From an uncultured Hyphomicrobiales bacterium (GTDB lineage: Bacteria; Pseudomonadota; Alphaproteobacteria; Rhizobiales; Devosiaceae): 52,695 nt of DNA. The notes below the pieces were generated by a model that ran no database searches, had not been told where the DNA came from, and saw nothing but the letters and a program-made list of their open reading frames with translations. The stretch spans positions 1-52,695 of the forward strand of contig CAIMLX010000072.1 in the NCBI GenBank assembly GCA_903842455.1, in the 5' to 3' direction. How positions within the stretch are numbered: position 1 is the first letter of the stretch; every line of letters starts with the position of its first letter. The translations under genes and the position numbers were made by a program. This document shows, piece by piece, positions 16,487 to 25,388 of the stretch.

Positions 16487-18189
16487 CCGGGCTTGATGCC
16501 GCGACCGTCGATGAATGGATCGAGGGTGATGCCGGCCGCATCGAGCCATGGCTTGCCGCCCCGGGCGAAGACGATGGCGCCGTCGACGCGGCCGAAGGCG
16601 TCGTCGGGGCGGAGGTGGGCAATGGTCGCCTGCGCTTCGGCCTGGCCCAGCGTGTAGATGGCGTCCTCGTCGTAGGCGCCGGTGCGGACGATTTCCCTGC
16701 CACGGGCGCGTTCGCTGGCGGCTACCTTCGGGTCGATGCGACCGAGCGACACGGTGGCGGTCTCGAGGTGATTGCGGAAGGCGAACCAGCTCAGGTCGCG
16801 CCAGAGCGGGGTGTTGTTCTCGATGGGGAGGGCGCGGACGCGGGCGTAGTGCGGGGCGAGCGCATCCCAGGCGGGAGAATCGAGATAGGTGCGGAAGGCG
16901 TCGTACTCCGCGGTGCGCGCCGCGTTGATATACATGCCGCGCCAGCCCCGCTGCTCGTCGTAGATCTGCACCAGCGCCAGGATGAGGACGATTGCCGTTG
17001 CCCAGCGCGGCTTCAGGCGCTGCGCCACGATCACCAGCACGGCGAAGATGATGAGGTAGCCGAGCGGCCAGAAGAAGCGGCCGGAGCTGCGGAAGGTGGT
17101 CAGGAACCGCATCAGCCAGTCGGGCAGGGGGATGGTGAAGAGTTCGATCGAGCCAAAAGCGACCTTGTTGGAGAGCGCGAAGACCGCCATGGCGATGGTG
17201 GCGAGGGCCAGCGGCGCCCACTTCGCGGTCGCCAGGCGGCGGAAGCGGTTGGCCGAGAACAGGGCGAAGAGCAGCAGGGCGCCGATGCCGATGCCGACGA
17301 AATTGGCGCCTTCCCATTCCTCGGGGTCGGTGCGGACGCGCGGCAGGGTCAGCGACCAGAAGTCGGGGTTGAAGGGGCCGAGCAGGTTCATGCGCCAGCG
17401 GCCGAAACCGAAGCTCTCGTAGGAGCCGGCCATCAGCACGCCGCAGGCCCAGAGCGTCGCGACGATGGCGACGGCCGACAGTGCCGCTTCGATGACAAGG
17501 CGCGGCAGTGGTACGCTGCGCTGCCAGAGGCGCTGGACCGCGGCAGCGAACCAGACGGCAAACACCATCACCAGCAGGTAGCCATGGATGGCGGAGACCG
17601 TGGCGAGCAGCAGCGGCCAGGCCCAGAGCGGCGGCGTGGGCTTGCGGACGTAGAGGTAGATCGCCGCGAGGATGATCCAGTGGCCACTGAGGGCCAGGTG
17701 CACGTCGATCCGGGCGAGGAAGGCGGGCTGGATCAGGCAGAAGATCGCCGCAGCCAGCTGCAGGATGCGGCTGAGGCCGAGGTGGTGGGCGATGAGGACG
17801 GCGAAGGTCGCCTGCAGCACGAAACTGGTGAGGTGCCACCAGCCCCAGTACTGGAAGGTTTCGGGCAGCCAGGGCGACAGTGCCTTGAACGGGATGGCGA
17901 AGAGCGGCAGGCCATCGACGAGGGCGATGGAGTTGCCGAGTTCGAGGCCGTAGTTGCTGGCACCGGGCGGCCAGCTCCAGGGGGAGAGACGGTAGAAGAA
18001 CCAGCCCAGCGTGTGCATGGCCCGGTCGTCGAGGTCGAGCCAGCCGATATTGCCGACATCGAGCGAGGCGGGGCCGCGGATCAGCCAGAACAGCACGAGC
18101 GCGATGAGAACGGCCGGCAGGATGGCCGGGCCTTCGGCGGCGCGGGCGTTCGACGCGGTGGTGTCGCGGGTATCGAGTGCGGTGCTCAT
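16465..18189 (-). CDS. DUF6311-like polytopic membrane protein (574 aa)
   Basis: About ten to eleven transmembrane helices are visible between residues 22 and 420 (for example ILPAVLIALVLFWLIRG and LGYLIIFAVLVIVAQ), followed by a soluble C-terminal domain of about 150 residues. The first periplasmic loop holds DLDDRAMHTLGWFFYRLSPWSWPPG, like the acidic loop of lipid-linked glycosyltransferases. This is the DUF6311 layout, thought to include glycosyltransferase-like proteins. The start at 18189 (MSTALDTRD) is preferred; the upstream extension is arginine-rich and lies in intergenic sequence. Confidence 0.75.
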   Translation of the reverse strand: MSTALDTRDTTASNARAAEGPAILPAVLIALVLFWLIRGPASLDVGNIGWLDLDDRAMHTLGWFFYRLSPWSWPPGASNYGLELGNSIALVDGLPLFAIPFKALSPWLPETFQYWGWWHLTSFVLQATFAVLIAHHLGLSRILQLAAAIFCLIQPAFLARIDVHLALSGHWIILAAIYLYVRKPTPPLWAWPLLLATVSAIHGYLLVMVFAVWFAAAVQRLWQRSVPLPRLVIEAALSAVAIVATLWACGVLMAGSYESFGFGRWRMNLLGPFNPDFWSLTLPRVRTDPEEWEGANFVGIGIGALLLFALFSANRFRRLATAKWAPLALATIAMAVFALSNKVAFGSIELFTIPLPDWLMRFLTTFRSSGRFFWPLGYLIIFAVLVIVAQRLKPRWATAIVLILALVQIYDEQRGWRGMYINAARTAEYDAFRTYLDSPAWDALAPHYARVRALPIENNTPLWRDLSWFAFRNHLETATVSLGRIDPKVAASERARGREIVRTGAYDEDAIYTLGQAEAQATIAHLRPDDAFGRVDGAIVFARGGKPWLDAAGITLDPFIDGRGIKPGYEFDRP

Positions 18190-18340
18190 GGCCTGACGTG
18201 TGCGCGGTTCCGTTACCGGGATAGCGCGGCCGGGTGAAGGAAGCGTTGGCGGGGCTTCATCGGCGGTTGCCGATGGGCGCTGGATTTTTCGGATCGATCC
18301 GCCTAGGAACACTCGCCGCGAGGAAAGAAGGCCCAAGCCG

Positions 18341-19648
18341 ATGACGACGACCGATATTGCCAGGCGGGTCTACGACCACACGTGGAAGCTCGATCCCATC
18401 GTGCGCAGCCTGCTGGACACCGATTTCTACAAGCTGCTGATGCTGCAGATGATCTGGGGGCTCTACCCCAAGGTCGAGGCGACGTTCTCGCTGATCAACC
18501 GCAAGCAGACGGTGCGGCTCGCCGACGAGATCGACGAGGGGGAACTGCGCGCCCAGCTCGACCATGCGCGGTCCCTGCGCTTCTCCAAGAAAGAGATGAT
18601 CTGGCTGGCGGGCAACAGCTTTTATGGGTCGAAGCAGATCTTCGCGCCGGAGTTCCTGCGCTGGCTCGAGGGCTTCCGGCTGCCGGAATACCACCTCGAA
18701 AAGCGCGACGGGCAGTATGAGCTGACCTTCCCCGGACCGTGGCTCTACACCACGATGTGGGAGATTCCGGCGCTCGCCATCATCAACGAGTTGCGGAGCC
18801 GCTCGGCGCTCAAGGCCTACGCGCCGTTCGCGCTCGACGTCGCTTATGCGCGGGCGAAAGCCAAGATGTGGGAGAAGGTGGAGCGGCTGAAGAAGCTGCC
18901 GGACCTGCGCATCTCGGATTTCGGCACGCGGCGGCGGCACTCGTTCCTGTGGCAGCGCTGGTGCGTGGAGGCGCTGAAGGAGGGCCTGGGGAGCACGGTG
19001 TTCACCGGCACCTCGAACGTGCTGCTCGCCATGGACACCGACCTCGAGGCGCTCGGCACCAACGCGCACGAACTGCCGATGGTGCTGGCGGCGATCGCAC
19101 CGAACGACGAGGCGCTCAAGGCATCACCCTACCAGGTGCTGAAGGACTGGGAGAGCTACTATGGTGGCAACCTGCTGATCGTGCTGCCCGATGCGTTCGG
19201 CACCGACTCGTTCCTGCGCAACGCGCCCGACTGGGTGGCGGACTGGACCGGCTTCCGCCCGGACAGCGCGCCGGCCATCCCTGGCGGCGACAGGATCATC
19301 CAGTGGTGGAAGGAACGCGGGCGCGATCCGCGCGAGAAGCTGTTGATCTTCTCGGACGGGCTCGACGTCGACATGATCGAGGAGGCCTACCACCACTTCC
19401 ACGGCAAGGTGCGCATGGCCTTCGGCTGGGGCACCAACCTCACCAACGATTTCGGCGGCGTGTCGCCCATACGCAATCCGAAGCTCGACCCGATCTCGCT
19501 GGTATGCAAGGTCAGCGAGGCGGACGGGCATCCGGCGGTGAAGCTTTCGGATAATCCCGAGAAGGCCACTGGAACGCGTGAGGAGATCGCGCGCTATATC
19601 CGCATCTTCGGCGACAAGGGTCGCGTTTCGCACACCGTAACCGTCTGA
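18341..19648 (+). CDS. pncB: Nicotinate phosphoribosyltransferase (435 aa)
   Basis: Joins nicotinate and PRPP to give nicotinate mononucleotide in NAD salvage; ATP-coupled and cytosolic. Family marks are [14 protein letters not shown] near the N-terminus, [16 protein letters not shown] (substrate loop with the regulatory histidine), [15 protein letters not shown] and [11 protein letters not shown]-like [13 protein letters not shown], then [12 protein letters not shown] for phosphate binding. The start is ATG 18341 behind AGGAAAGAAGG. The length matches the proteobacterial enzyme. It is followed 6 bases later by the isomerase gene and probably co-transcribed with it. Confidence 0.95.
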   Translation: MTTTDIARRVYDHTWKLDPIVRSLLDTDFYKLLMLQMIWGLYPKVEATFSLINRKQTVRLADEIDEGELRAQLDHARSLRFSKKEMIWLAGNSFYGSKQIFAPEFLRWLEGFRLPEYHLEKRDGQYELTFPGPWLYTTMWEIPALAIINELRSRSALKAYAPFALDVAYARAKAKMWEKVERLKKLPDLRISDFGTRRRHSFLWQRWCVEALKEGLGSTVFTGTSNVLLAMDTDLEALGTNAHELPMVLAAIAPNDEALKASPYQVLKDWESYYGGNLLIVLPDAFGTDSFLRNAPDWVADWTGFRPDSAPAIPGGDRIIQWWKERGRDPREKLLIFSDGLDVDMIEEAYHHFHGKVRMAFGWGTNLTNDFGGVSPIRNPKLDPISLVCKVSEADGHPAVKLSDNPEKATGTREEIARYIRIFGDKGRVSHTVTV

Positions 19649-19654
19649 GGTCAC

Positions 19655-20419
19655 ATGCGCTATTCTGCCTGCATCGAGCTGCTGTTCGCCGCCGAGCACC
19701 CTGACTTCGCCGATCGCATCCGCGCCGCCAAGGCGGCGGGACTCGATGCGGTGGAGTTCTGGCGGTTCTCCAACAAGGACCTCGATGCGGTGAAGGCGGC
19801 GCTCGACGAGACCGGGATGCCGCTCGCCGGTATCCTCTGCGAGCCGATCGCGCCGCTGACCAACCCGGAGTCGCATGCCGGATTCCTCGACGGGGTGCGG
19901 ACCTCGCTTGCAGCCGCACAGAAGCTGGGCGCCAAGATGATGATCGCGCAGTCTGGCGACGACCAGCCGGGCGTGGCGCGGACGGCGCAGCATGCGTCGA
20001 TCGTCAAGGTGCTGAAGGAAGCGGCGAAGATCCTCGAAGGCACGGGCGTGGTGCTGGTGCTCGAGCCGCTGAACGACCGGGTGGATCATCCGGGCTACTA
20101 CCTGACTTCGACCGAGGAGGGGCTCGACATCGTCGACGAGGTGGCGCGGCCCGAGGTCAAGCTGATCTACGACATCTACCACTCGGCGGTGATGGGCGAG
20201 CGGATCGAGGACGTACTGGAAGGCCGGGTGGACCGCGTGGTGCACGCGCACCTCGCCGATGCGCCGGGCCGTCACGAGCCGGGCTCGGGGGCGATGGACT
20301 ATGCCGACCGGCTGAAATGGCTGTTCGGGCAGAGCTATGACGGGCTCGTCGGGCTCGAATACAAGCCGGTGAAGCCGACCGTTGAGGGGCTGGGTTTCCG
20401 GGACGGGCTGTTAGTGTAG
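19655..20419 (+). CDS. Hydroxypyruvate isomerase family TIM-barrel protein (254 aa)
   Basis: Xylose-isomerase-like barrel of the Hyi family, interconverting hydroxypyruvate and tartronate semialdehyde or acting on a related keto sugar. Metal ligands are expected at E in LVLEPLND, D in YDIYHS, H in VVHAHLAD and E in GLEYKP, all present. The N-terminal CIELLF and EFWRF motifs are typical. It starts 6 bases after pncB. The pairing with NAD salvage is not functionally obvious; the true substrate may differ from hydroxypyruvate. Confidence 0.85.
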   Translation: MRYSACIELLFAAEHPDFADRIRAAKAAGLDAVEFWRFSNKDLDAVKAALDETGMPLAGILCEPIAPLTNPESHAGFLDGVRTSLAAAQKLGAKMMIAQSGDDQPGVARTAQHASIVKVLKEAAKILEGTGVVLVLEPLNDRVDHPGYYLTSTEEGLDIVDEVARPEVKLIYDIYHSAVMGERIEDVLEGRVDRVVHAHLADAPGRHEPGSGAMDYADRLKWLFGQSYDGLVGLEYKPVKPTVEGLGFRDGLLV

Positions 20420-20437
20420 CACTGCAACAGACGCTGT

Positions 20438-20525
20438 TATCCCGGCGAAGGCCGGGATCCAGCTTGAGAGGTTGCGCTTGTGCTCCGGCCGCTCAGGATG
20501 GGCCCCGGCCTTCGCCGGGGTGATA
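20438..20525. repeat. REP-like doublet in inverted orientation
   Basis: CCCGGC-GAAG-GCCGGG at 20441-20456 and CCCCGGC-CTTC-GCCGGGG at 20503-20520 are near-mirror copies separated by 46 bases. They lie between the isomerase gene and the convergent siderophore-interacting gene, where such repeats often act as mRNA-stabilising or terminating hairpins. Confidence 0.75.
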
Positions 20526-20562
20526 CCTCAGCGGAGCGTTGCCGCCGTGGCCCGACCCGACA

Positions 20563-21360
20563 TCACTCCGACGCCTCACCCCTCAGCCAGTACCCGGCCG
20601 CCCTGATGGCGTCGTTGGGGAAGTCGCGGGCGGCGAGGTGGGCGCGGAGGGATTTGGCCATCTGGGCCTCGCCGGCGACGAAGGCGAAGCCTTCGCCGGG
20701 CGGGAAGGCGGTGCTGGCGGTGGCCTCGAGGATGAGGTTCTCGACGCCGGCGGCAAGACCGTTGCGGTTGATCCAGTGGATCGCGAGGTTTTCGCGCGGG
20801 GCGAAGGGCTGCTGATCGGCGGCCTCCGGCACCTCGATGATGGCGATGACTGGCTTTTCGGCCGGCAGTTCCTCGATGCGGCGGCCGATGGCCGGCAGCG
20901 CGGTCTCGTCGCCGGCGAGGAAGTACCAGTCGAAGGCTTCTGGGACGCGGATGGTGCCGCGCGGGCCGCCGATCATCAACGGCTCGCCGACTTTTGCGTT
21001 GGTTGCCCAGGTGGAGGCCGGGCCATCGCCGTGCAGCACGAAATCGAGGTCGAGGGTCAGCGCGACGGGGTCGAAGTAGCGCGGGGTGTAGTCGCGCATG
21101 AATGGTTTTGGCACCTCGTCGGGCCAGACGAGACCGTCGGGATGGCGCTCGGGGCGGGGCAGCGGCCGGCCGTCGGCGCCCAGGAACACCTTGATGTGGT
21201 CGGCGTGGCCGGGAGACTGGAAGCCTTCCAGTTCCGGCCCGCCGACGCGGATGCGCCGCATGTGCGGGGTGATGTCGGTGACCGAGATGACCGTGAGGAT
21301 GCGGGTGCGGGTTTCGAGCCGGATGCGCTCGATGGTTTTATTTATGACTAACATAGTCAT
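20563..21360 (-). CDS. Siderophore-interacting protein, FAD ferric-siderophore reductase (265 aa)
   Basis: SIP/ViuB-type flavoprotein that reduces ferric siderophores with NAD(P)H so that iron is released in the cytosol. The FAD-binding motif is visible as R-x-Y-T in MRDYTPRYFD, followed by DFVLHGDGPASTWA and GGPRGT. The NAD(P)-binding domain starts at WYFLAGDETALPAIGR, and the family C-terminus reads FAFVAGEAQMAKSLRAHL. ATG 21360 and ATG 21354 are both possible; neither has a ribosome binding site, and both lie inside a palindrome. Iron-dependent control is likely but not proven by a known box. Confidence 0.9.
   Translation of the reverse strand: MTMLVINKTIERIRLETRTRILTVISVTDITPHMRRIRVGGPELEGFQSPGHADHIKVFLGADGRPLPRPERHPDGLVWPDEVPKPFMRDYTPRYFDPVALTLDLDFVLHGDGPASTWATNAKVGEPLMIGGPRGTIRVPEAFDWYFLAGDETALPAIGRRIEELPAEKPVIAIIEVPEAADQQPFAPRENLAIHWINRNGLAAGVENLILEATASTAFPPGEGFAFVAGEAQMAKSLRAHLAARDFPNDAIRAAGYWLRGEASE
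21344..21360. promoter_or_regulatory. Palindrome overlapping the siderophore-interacting gene start
   Basis: ATGACTA-ACA-TAGTCAT has perfect 7-bp arms within an AT-rich patch that stands out in this GC-rich window. It covers both candidate start codons, suggesting an operator with leaderless or translation-level effects. Confidence 0.5.
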
Positions 21361-21428
21361 GTAATTAAGAGGGCAGCCGCAAACGGTCAAGCGGTCAGCG
21401 GCTGGCGGAACGATTGTTTCTAAATTTC

Positions 21429-21448
21429 GAACGATGCGTGCGTCGTTC
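21429..21448. promoter_or_regulatory. Inverted repeat upstream of the MhqO-like gene
   Basis: GAACGA and TCGTTC arms are spaced by 8 bases, 82 bases before the gene; a further GGAACGA lies at about 21408-21414. It is a candidate site for a quinone-sensing MarR-type repressor, none of which is encoded nearby. Confidence 0.4.
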
Positions 21449-21529
21449 CAGGCTTTTGTCTCTCCATGGCGGCCTTATATCTAGCGTCGACAAGAACGCG
21501 GCGAGGGCGCTGCGAATGGAGACAGAGCG

Positions 21530-22477
21530 ATGCTCACTCAGATCAAGGGGCTGCACCACGTCACCTCGATGGCGCGCGACGCGGCCGAGAACAACCACTT
21601 CTTCACCCAGGTGCTGGGACTGCGCCGGGTGAAGCAGACCGTCAATTTCGACGCTCCCGACGTCTATCACCTCTACTATGGCGACGAGGCCGGCACGCCC
21701 GGCACGGTGATGACGCATTTCCCGTTCCCCAACATCATCCGCGGCCGGCAGGGCACGGGCGAGGTCGGGACCACCGCCTTCGCGGTGCCGAAAGGGTCGC
21801 TGAAATACTGGGAAAACCGGCTGGCGGCGGCGCGCACCGGCGACCTCGAGGCGACCGAGAGCTTTGGCGAAAAGCGGCTGACGTTCCGGGCGCCGGAAGG
21901 CGACTCGATGGCGCTGGTCGAGGTGCCGAACGACGTGCGCGTACCGTGGACCGGCAATGGCGTGGACGGCGAGAGCGCCATCCGCGGCTTCCATTCGGTG
22001 TCGATGCGGCTGCGCGACGGCGGAGCGACCGAGGAATTGCTGCGCTACATGGGCTACCAGAACGCGGCGAGTTCGAAGGGGATCAACCGGCTGATCCGCC
22101 CGGACGGCAACGGCGCCGACTTCGTCGATATCGAGGTTCTGCCGGATGTCGGGCATGCCGATCTCGGTTCGGGTTCGGTGCATCACGTGGCGTTCGCGGT
22201 GGAGAACCGGGCAACGCAGCTCGAAGTCCGCAAGGCGCTGCTCGATACCGGCTACCAGGTGACACCGGTGATCGACCGGGACTATTTCTGGGCGATCTAT
22301 TTCCGGACGCCGGGCGGCGTGCTGTTCGAGATCGCCACCAACGAGCCCGGCTTTGACCGGGACGAGGATACGGCGCATCTGGGCGAGACGCTGAAGCTGC
22401 CGGCGCAGCACGAGCACCTGCGCAGCTATCTCGAGGGCCACCTGCAGCCGCTCGAAGACAAGAAGGAGGCGGCATAA
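21530..22477 (+). CDS. Ring-cleaving dioxygenase-like VOC protein, MhqO-like (315 aa)
   Basis: Two vicinal-oxygen-chelate repeats (about 1-150 and 150-290) form the metal site. Ligands visible are His in LHHVTSM, His in VHHVAFAVEN and Glu in LFEIAT. Relatives are MhqA/MhqO-type hydroquinone or catechol dioxygenases and LinE. In Bacillus mhqO with mhqD protects against quinones, and here the gene after it is an MhqD-like hydrolase starting right at its stop. It is divergent from the siderophore-interacting gene. Confidence 0.88.
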   Translation: MLTQIKGLHHVTSMARDAAENNHFFTQVLGLRRVKQTVNFDAPDVYHLYYGDEAGTPGTVMTHFPFPNIIRGRQGTGEVGTTAFAVPKGSLKYWENRLAAARTGDLEATESFGEKRLTFRAPEGDSMALVEVPNDVRVPWTGNGVDGESAIRGFHSVSMRLRDGGATEELLRYMGYQNAASSKGINRLIRPDGNGADFVDIEVLPDVGHADLGSGSVHHVAFAVENRATQLEVRKALLDTGYQVTPVIDRDYFWAIYFRTPGGVLFEIATNEPGFDRDEDTAHLGETLKLPAQHEHLRSYLEGHLQPLEDKKEAA

Positions 22478-23071
22478 ATGGCCGACTACACCACTGTTGA
22501 CATCCCCGGCGCGTCGGAAGGCGCGCCGGCCTTCTTCCTGTTCCACGGCACGGGTGGTGACGAGAACCAGTTCACCGACCTCGCGGCGGAGCTGAAGCCA
22601 GGGGCGCGGCGGATCGGGGTACGGGGCGATGTGTCGGAAGGCGGCGCGCTGCGCTACTTCAGGCGCGTCGGCGAGGGCCGCTACGACATGGCGGACCTGA
22701 AGCGGGCAACACAGAAGCTGGCCGCTTGGGTGCCCTCAGTGGCGCCCGAGGGCGAGCGGATTGCGCTTGGGTATTCGAACGGGGCGAACATCATCGCCGC
22801 GACGCTGTTCGAGGCGCCGCAAACGTTCGACGTGGCGGTGCTGATGCACCCGCTGATCCCGTTCACGCCGCAGCCGCAGCCGGGACTGAAGGGCAAGCGG
22901 ATCATCATTACGGCGGGGCGGCGCGACCCGATCGTGCCGGTTCACTCGGCCGAACTGCTCGTCGCTTACCTGAAGGAGCAAGGGGCGGAGGTGACGCTGT
23001 TCTGGCACGACGGCGGACACGACATCCGCCGCGAGGAGCTGCTGGCGGTACAGCAGTTCCTCAAGAACTGA
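22478..23071 (+). CDS. Phospholipase/carboxylesterase, MhqD-like (197 aa)
   Basis: Small alpha/beta hydrolase of the YpfH/MhqD carboxylesterase group. The nucleophile is Ser in GYSNGANI (about 106), the acid Asp in TAGRRDPIVP and the base His in HDGGHDI. The N-terminal LFHGTGGDEN forms the oxyanion loop. AAGGAGG lies 8 bases ahead of the start, and the ATG directly follows the TAA of the MhqO-like gene, so the pair is an operon. Expected role: hydrolysis of ring-cleavage products or quinone adducts. Confidence 0.9.
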   Translation: MADYTTVDIPGASEGAPAFFLFHGTGGDENQFTDLAAELKPGARRIGVRGDVSEGGALRYFRRVGEGRYDMADLKRATQKLAAWVPSVAPEGERIALGYSNGANIIAATLFEAPQTFDVAVLMHPLIPFTPQPQPGLKGKRIIITAGRRDPIVPVHSAELLVAYLKEQGAEVTLFWHDGGHDIRREELLAVQQFLKN

Positions 23072-23181
23072 CAGACACTTACGTCGCCGTCCCGAAGAAA
23101 TTCGGGGCGGCTTTACGACCGGTTCGCGGAAGTAACTTAGCGACCCCGCTAACTGCTGACTGATTAGTCTTGCGCCCTTGA

Positions 23182-23436
23182 ACGGGGGACACGGCGACAG
23201 GCGAGCTACAGCCGATCGCCAACGCGGTGCGACTGGCGCTGACGTCGCGGCCGGTGACGCTGGGCGACAAGGATATCTCGATCACCGTGTCGATCGGGGC
23301 AAGCGAGATCGCCGAAGGCGACACGCTCGAAACGGTAGTGGACCTTGCGGACGCGGCTCTCTACCGGGCCAAGGCCGAAGGCCGCAACCGGGTGGTGGCG
23401 TTCGATCCGGCCTGGGGCATGAAGCAGAGCGCCTAG
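23182..23436 (+). pseudogene. C-terminal remnant of a GGDEF (diguanylate cyclase) gene
   Basis: The frame after a stop at 23179-23181 encodes about 84 residues matching only the last third of a GGDEF domain: VRLALTSRPV, then ITVSIGASEIAEGDTLE, then ADAALYRAKAEGRNRVVAF. The GGDEF motif and all upstream sequence are absent, and there is no credible start or binding site. It is therefore a truncated relic. Its stop overlaps the stop of the convergent L,D-transpeptidase gene, so it has not been trimmed further at that end. Confidence 0.85.
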
Positions 23437-24437
23437 TCGAGGAAGACCACCGGCACGCCGGGCGTCACCATGGCGGCAAGTTCGTTGGCGTCCCAGTTGG
23501 TGAGGCGGATGCAGCCGTGCGAGCCGGTCTTGTCGATCTTCGAGGGCTCGGGCGTACCGTGGATGCCGTAGGTGGGTTCGGAAAGGTCGATCCACATCGA
23601 GCCGACGGGGCCGTTGGGGCCGGGCGGGATGGTGAGGACCGATGTGTTTTCGCCCTGCTGGAAATTGATGCTCGGATTGTAGGTGTAGTTCGGCATCGGC
23701 GCGACCGCTTCAACGATATGGGTGCCGGTGGGCGAGGGATTGTCCTCCGAGCCGATGGTGGCCGGGTAGGCGGCGATCAGCCGATCCTCGGCGTCGTAGG
23801 CGCGGACCTGGCGCAGGGTCTTGTCGGCCTCGATACGGACGACTTCGCCCTCGAGGTCGGGGCCGTAGGCGGCAACGAAGATCGTGTCGCCGACGGCAAA
23901 GCCTGAGCCGGGATTGATCGCCGTGAGGAGGCTCTCGGCCATGTGGAAGCGCTCGCCGAGCGCCTCTCGCACGCCGGTGTAGCCGAGGAAGTCGCGCTGG
24001 GCCATTTCAGCATAGTCGCTCGGGATGGGCGGGACGATGTCGGCGACATCCTCGTCGGTGACATCGTAAGTGCCGATGACCTGGTCGCCCGATTCGAGGG
24101 CACCGAGCACATCGTCATCCAGTTGGCCGTCGGCGGCGAGGCCGCGCATCGTCTCGAAAGCGAAGATCGCCTTGCGGACATTGTCGCCGTCGTAGCCGTC
24201 AATGACGCCGGGGGAGACACCGGCGCGGTCGAGGAGGATCTGCAGGCGAACCATGGCGGGATCCGGGGTCGCCACGCGCTGGCTCGCAGGGGTCCAGGCG
24301 GGCACGTTCAAGGCGGCGTATAGCAGGGTGCCGATATCGGCGGCATTGATGGCGTCGGCAGTCAGCGCAGGCTGGGCCATCGCGGGGGTCGCCAGCAGCA
24401 TCGCGAGGCCGAAGGACATGAGAGGCGCAGTGCGCAT
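23433..24437 (-). CDS. L,D-transpeptidase, YkuD family (334 aa)
   Basis: Periplasmic peptidoglycan cross-linking enzyme forming meso-DAP to meso-DAP or D-amino-acid exchange bonds. Signal peptide MRTAPLMSFGLAMLLATPAMAQ, then a peptidoglycan-binding-like helical part (about 60-115, LDRAGVSPGVIDGYDGDNVRKAIFAF), and the YkuD domain from about 220. The catalytic motif H-x-SHGCIRL is complete: H in YGIHGTPEPS, then SHGCIRLTN with the nucleophilic Cys. The length and PGB-YkuD order fit Hyphomicrobiales enzymes. Monocistronic. Confidence 0.93.
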   Translation of the reverse strand: MRTAPLMSFGLAMLLATPAMAQPALTADAINAADIGTLLYAALNVPAWTPASQRVATPDPAMVRLQILLDRAGVSPGVIDGYDGDNVRKAIFAFETMRGLAADGQLDDDVLGALESGDQVIGTYDVTDEDVADIVPPIPSDYAEMAQRDFLGYTGVREALGERFHMAESLLTAINPGSGFAVGDTIFVAAYGPDLEGEVVRIEADKTLRQVRAYDAEDRLIAAYPATIGSEDNPSPTGTHIVEAVAPMPNYTYNPSINFQQGENTSVLTIPPGPNGPVGSMWIDLSEPTYGIHGTPEPSKIDKTGSHGCIRLTNWDANELAAMVTPGVPVVFLD

Positions 24438-24550
24438 GGTTAGCGGTTCCTTTTGGTGGCAGAACCATCTTGCGGCTGGCCGGTTGCACCGCCGTGGGGC
24501 GGACGGGCCGTCATGGTTAGCAATTGCCTAAAATGCTGCGCTTTCGCGCC

Positions 24551-24925
24551 TCACGCGTCGCCGGCAGTTTCGGGCGTCGCCGCCTTGGCCTCGCCATGCG
24601 GCAGGCCCGAATGCACGCTGTAGAGGCGGATGCCCAGTTCGGTGATTTCGAGCAGGACGAGATGCAGAGCGTCGCTGGCAGCCGCGAGTTCGGACGCTGC
24701 CGCCGGGCTCTTCGCTGCTACCTCGTCGATCGTGGCCTTGAAGGCGGTGATGTCGGCATAGATCGCCCCCGCGGTCTCCTCCAGCGCCGTCAGTTCGGTA
24801 AGGCCGGCGGGGCGCTGGCGCGACTGCGTCGCCAGGAGGGTCAGCCGCGCCGCCTCATCGCGCCATTTCTGGATGTTGGTGCCAAAATGCGTCAGCCGCT
24901 GCGCAATTTCTTCGTTGGATGACAT
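24551..24925 (-). CDS. Small helical hypothetical protein (124 aa)
   Basis: Not recognised. The start at 24925 has GAGGG about 7 bases upstream. The protein is predicted helical throughout, rich in Ala/Glu/Leu, with no signal peptide or membrane segment. The last 15 residues are Ala/Glu/Thr-rich and probably disordered. It sits between the L,D-transpeptidase gene and a small acetyltransferase gene, both in the same direction but too far away to be certain of an operon. Confidence 0.65.
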   Translation of the reverse strand: MSSNEEIAQRLTHFGTNIQKWRDEAARLTLLATQSRQRPAGLTELTALEETAGAIYADITAFKATIDEVAAKSPAAASELAAASDALHLVLLEITELGIRLYSVHSGLPHGEAKAATPETAGDA

Positions 24926-25010
24926 CGTTGGCCCTCAAGATGGATACCGCTCAACGGGCGCGCAACGGTTTCGATCCATCTGTGGCCAAGAAGTGTCCGC
25001 CGAGCGGCGT

Positions 25011-25307
25011 TCACTCAGCCTTGAGGTCGGCCCATTCGGGGTGGCGGCGAAACTGGGCAACGACGTAGGAGCAGACCGGGACGATCTTCTGGCCCCGGGC
25101 GCGGGCATCGGCCATGGCGGTGGCGACGAGCTTTTCGGCGATACCCTGGCCGCGATACTGCGACGGGACGCCCGTGTGGTCGGCGACGATGGTGTCGGGA
25201 TCGCGGCGAACATAGGTCATCTCGCCCTCGGTGCCATCAGGCAGGTGCATGACGTAGCGGCCGCGACCAGCTTCTTCTTCGTGTTCGACTTGGAGATCGA
25301 GGGGCAT
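25011..25307 (-). CDS. Small GNAT-fold N-acetyltransferase, NATD1 type (98 aa)
   Basis: Compact acetyltransferase of the Acetyltransf_CG family. The acetyl-CoA motif is visible as VPSQYRGQGIAEKLV, followed by the conserved Cys-Ser-Tyr segment VPVCSYVVAQFRRHPEW typical of the family. The length (about 95 aa) is normal. The acceptor substrate is unknown for the family. It is the same strand as the DedA gene upstream, with an 81-base gap. Confidence 0.9.
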   Translation of the reverse strand: MPLDLQVEHEEEAGRGRYVMHLPDGTEGEMTYVRRDPDTIVADHTGVPSQYRGQGIAEKLVATAMADARARGQKIVPVCSYVVAQFRRHPEWADLKAE

Positions 25308-25388
25308 CGATGGACCTTTCTGACGCGAAAGCGCGTCGCCAGCATCCGCACCATATGGGGCTTGGATGCCGGCTGTGAAGGGCGACCG

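Noticed and set aside
20438-20525. A CRISPR-like pair of repeats
   Set aside because: Only two palindromic units in opposite orientation, with no regular spacing, so it is a REP-type doublet.
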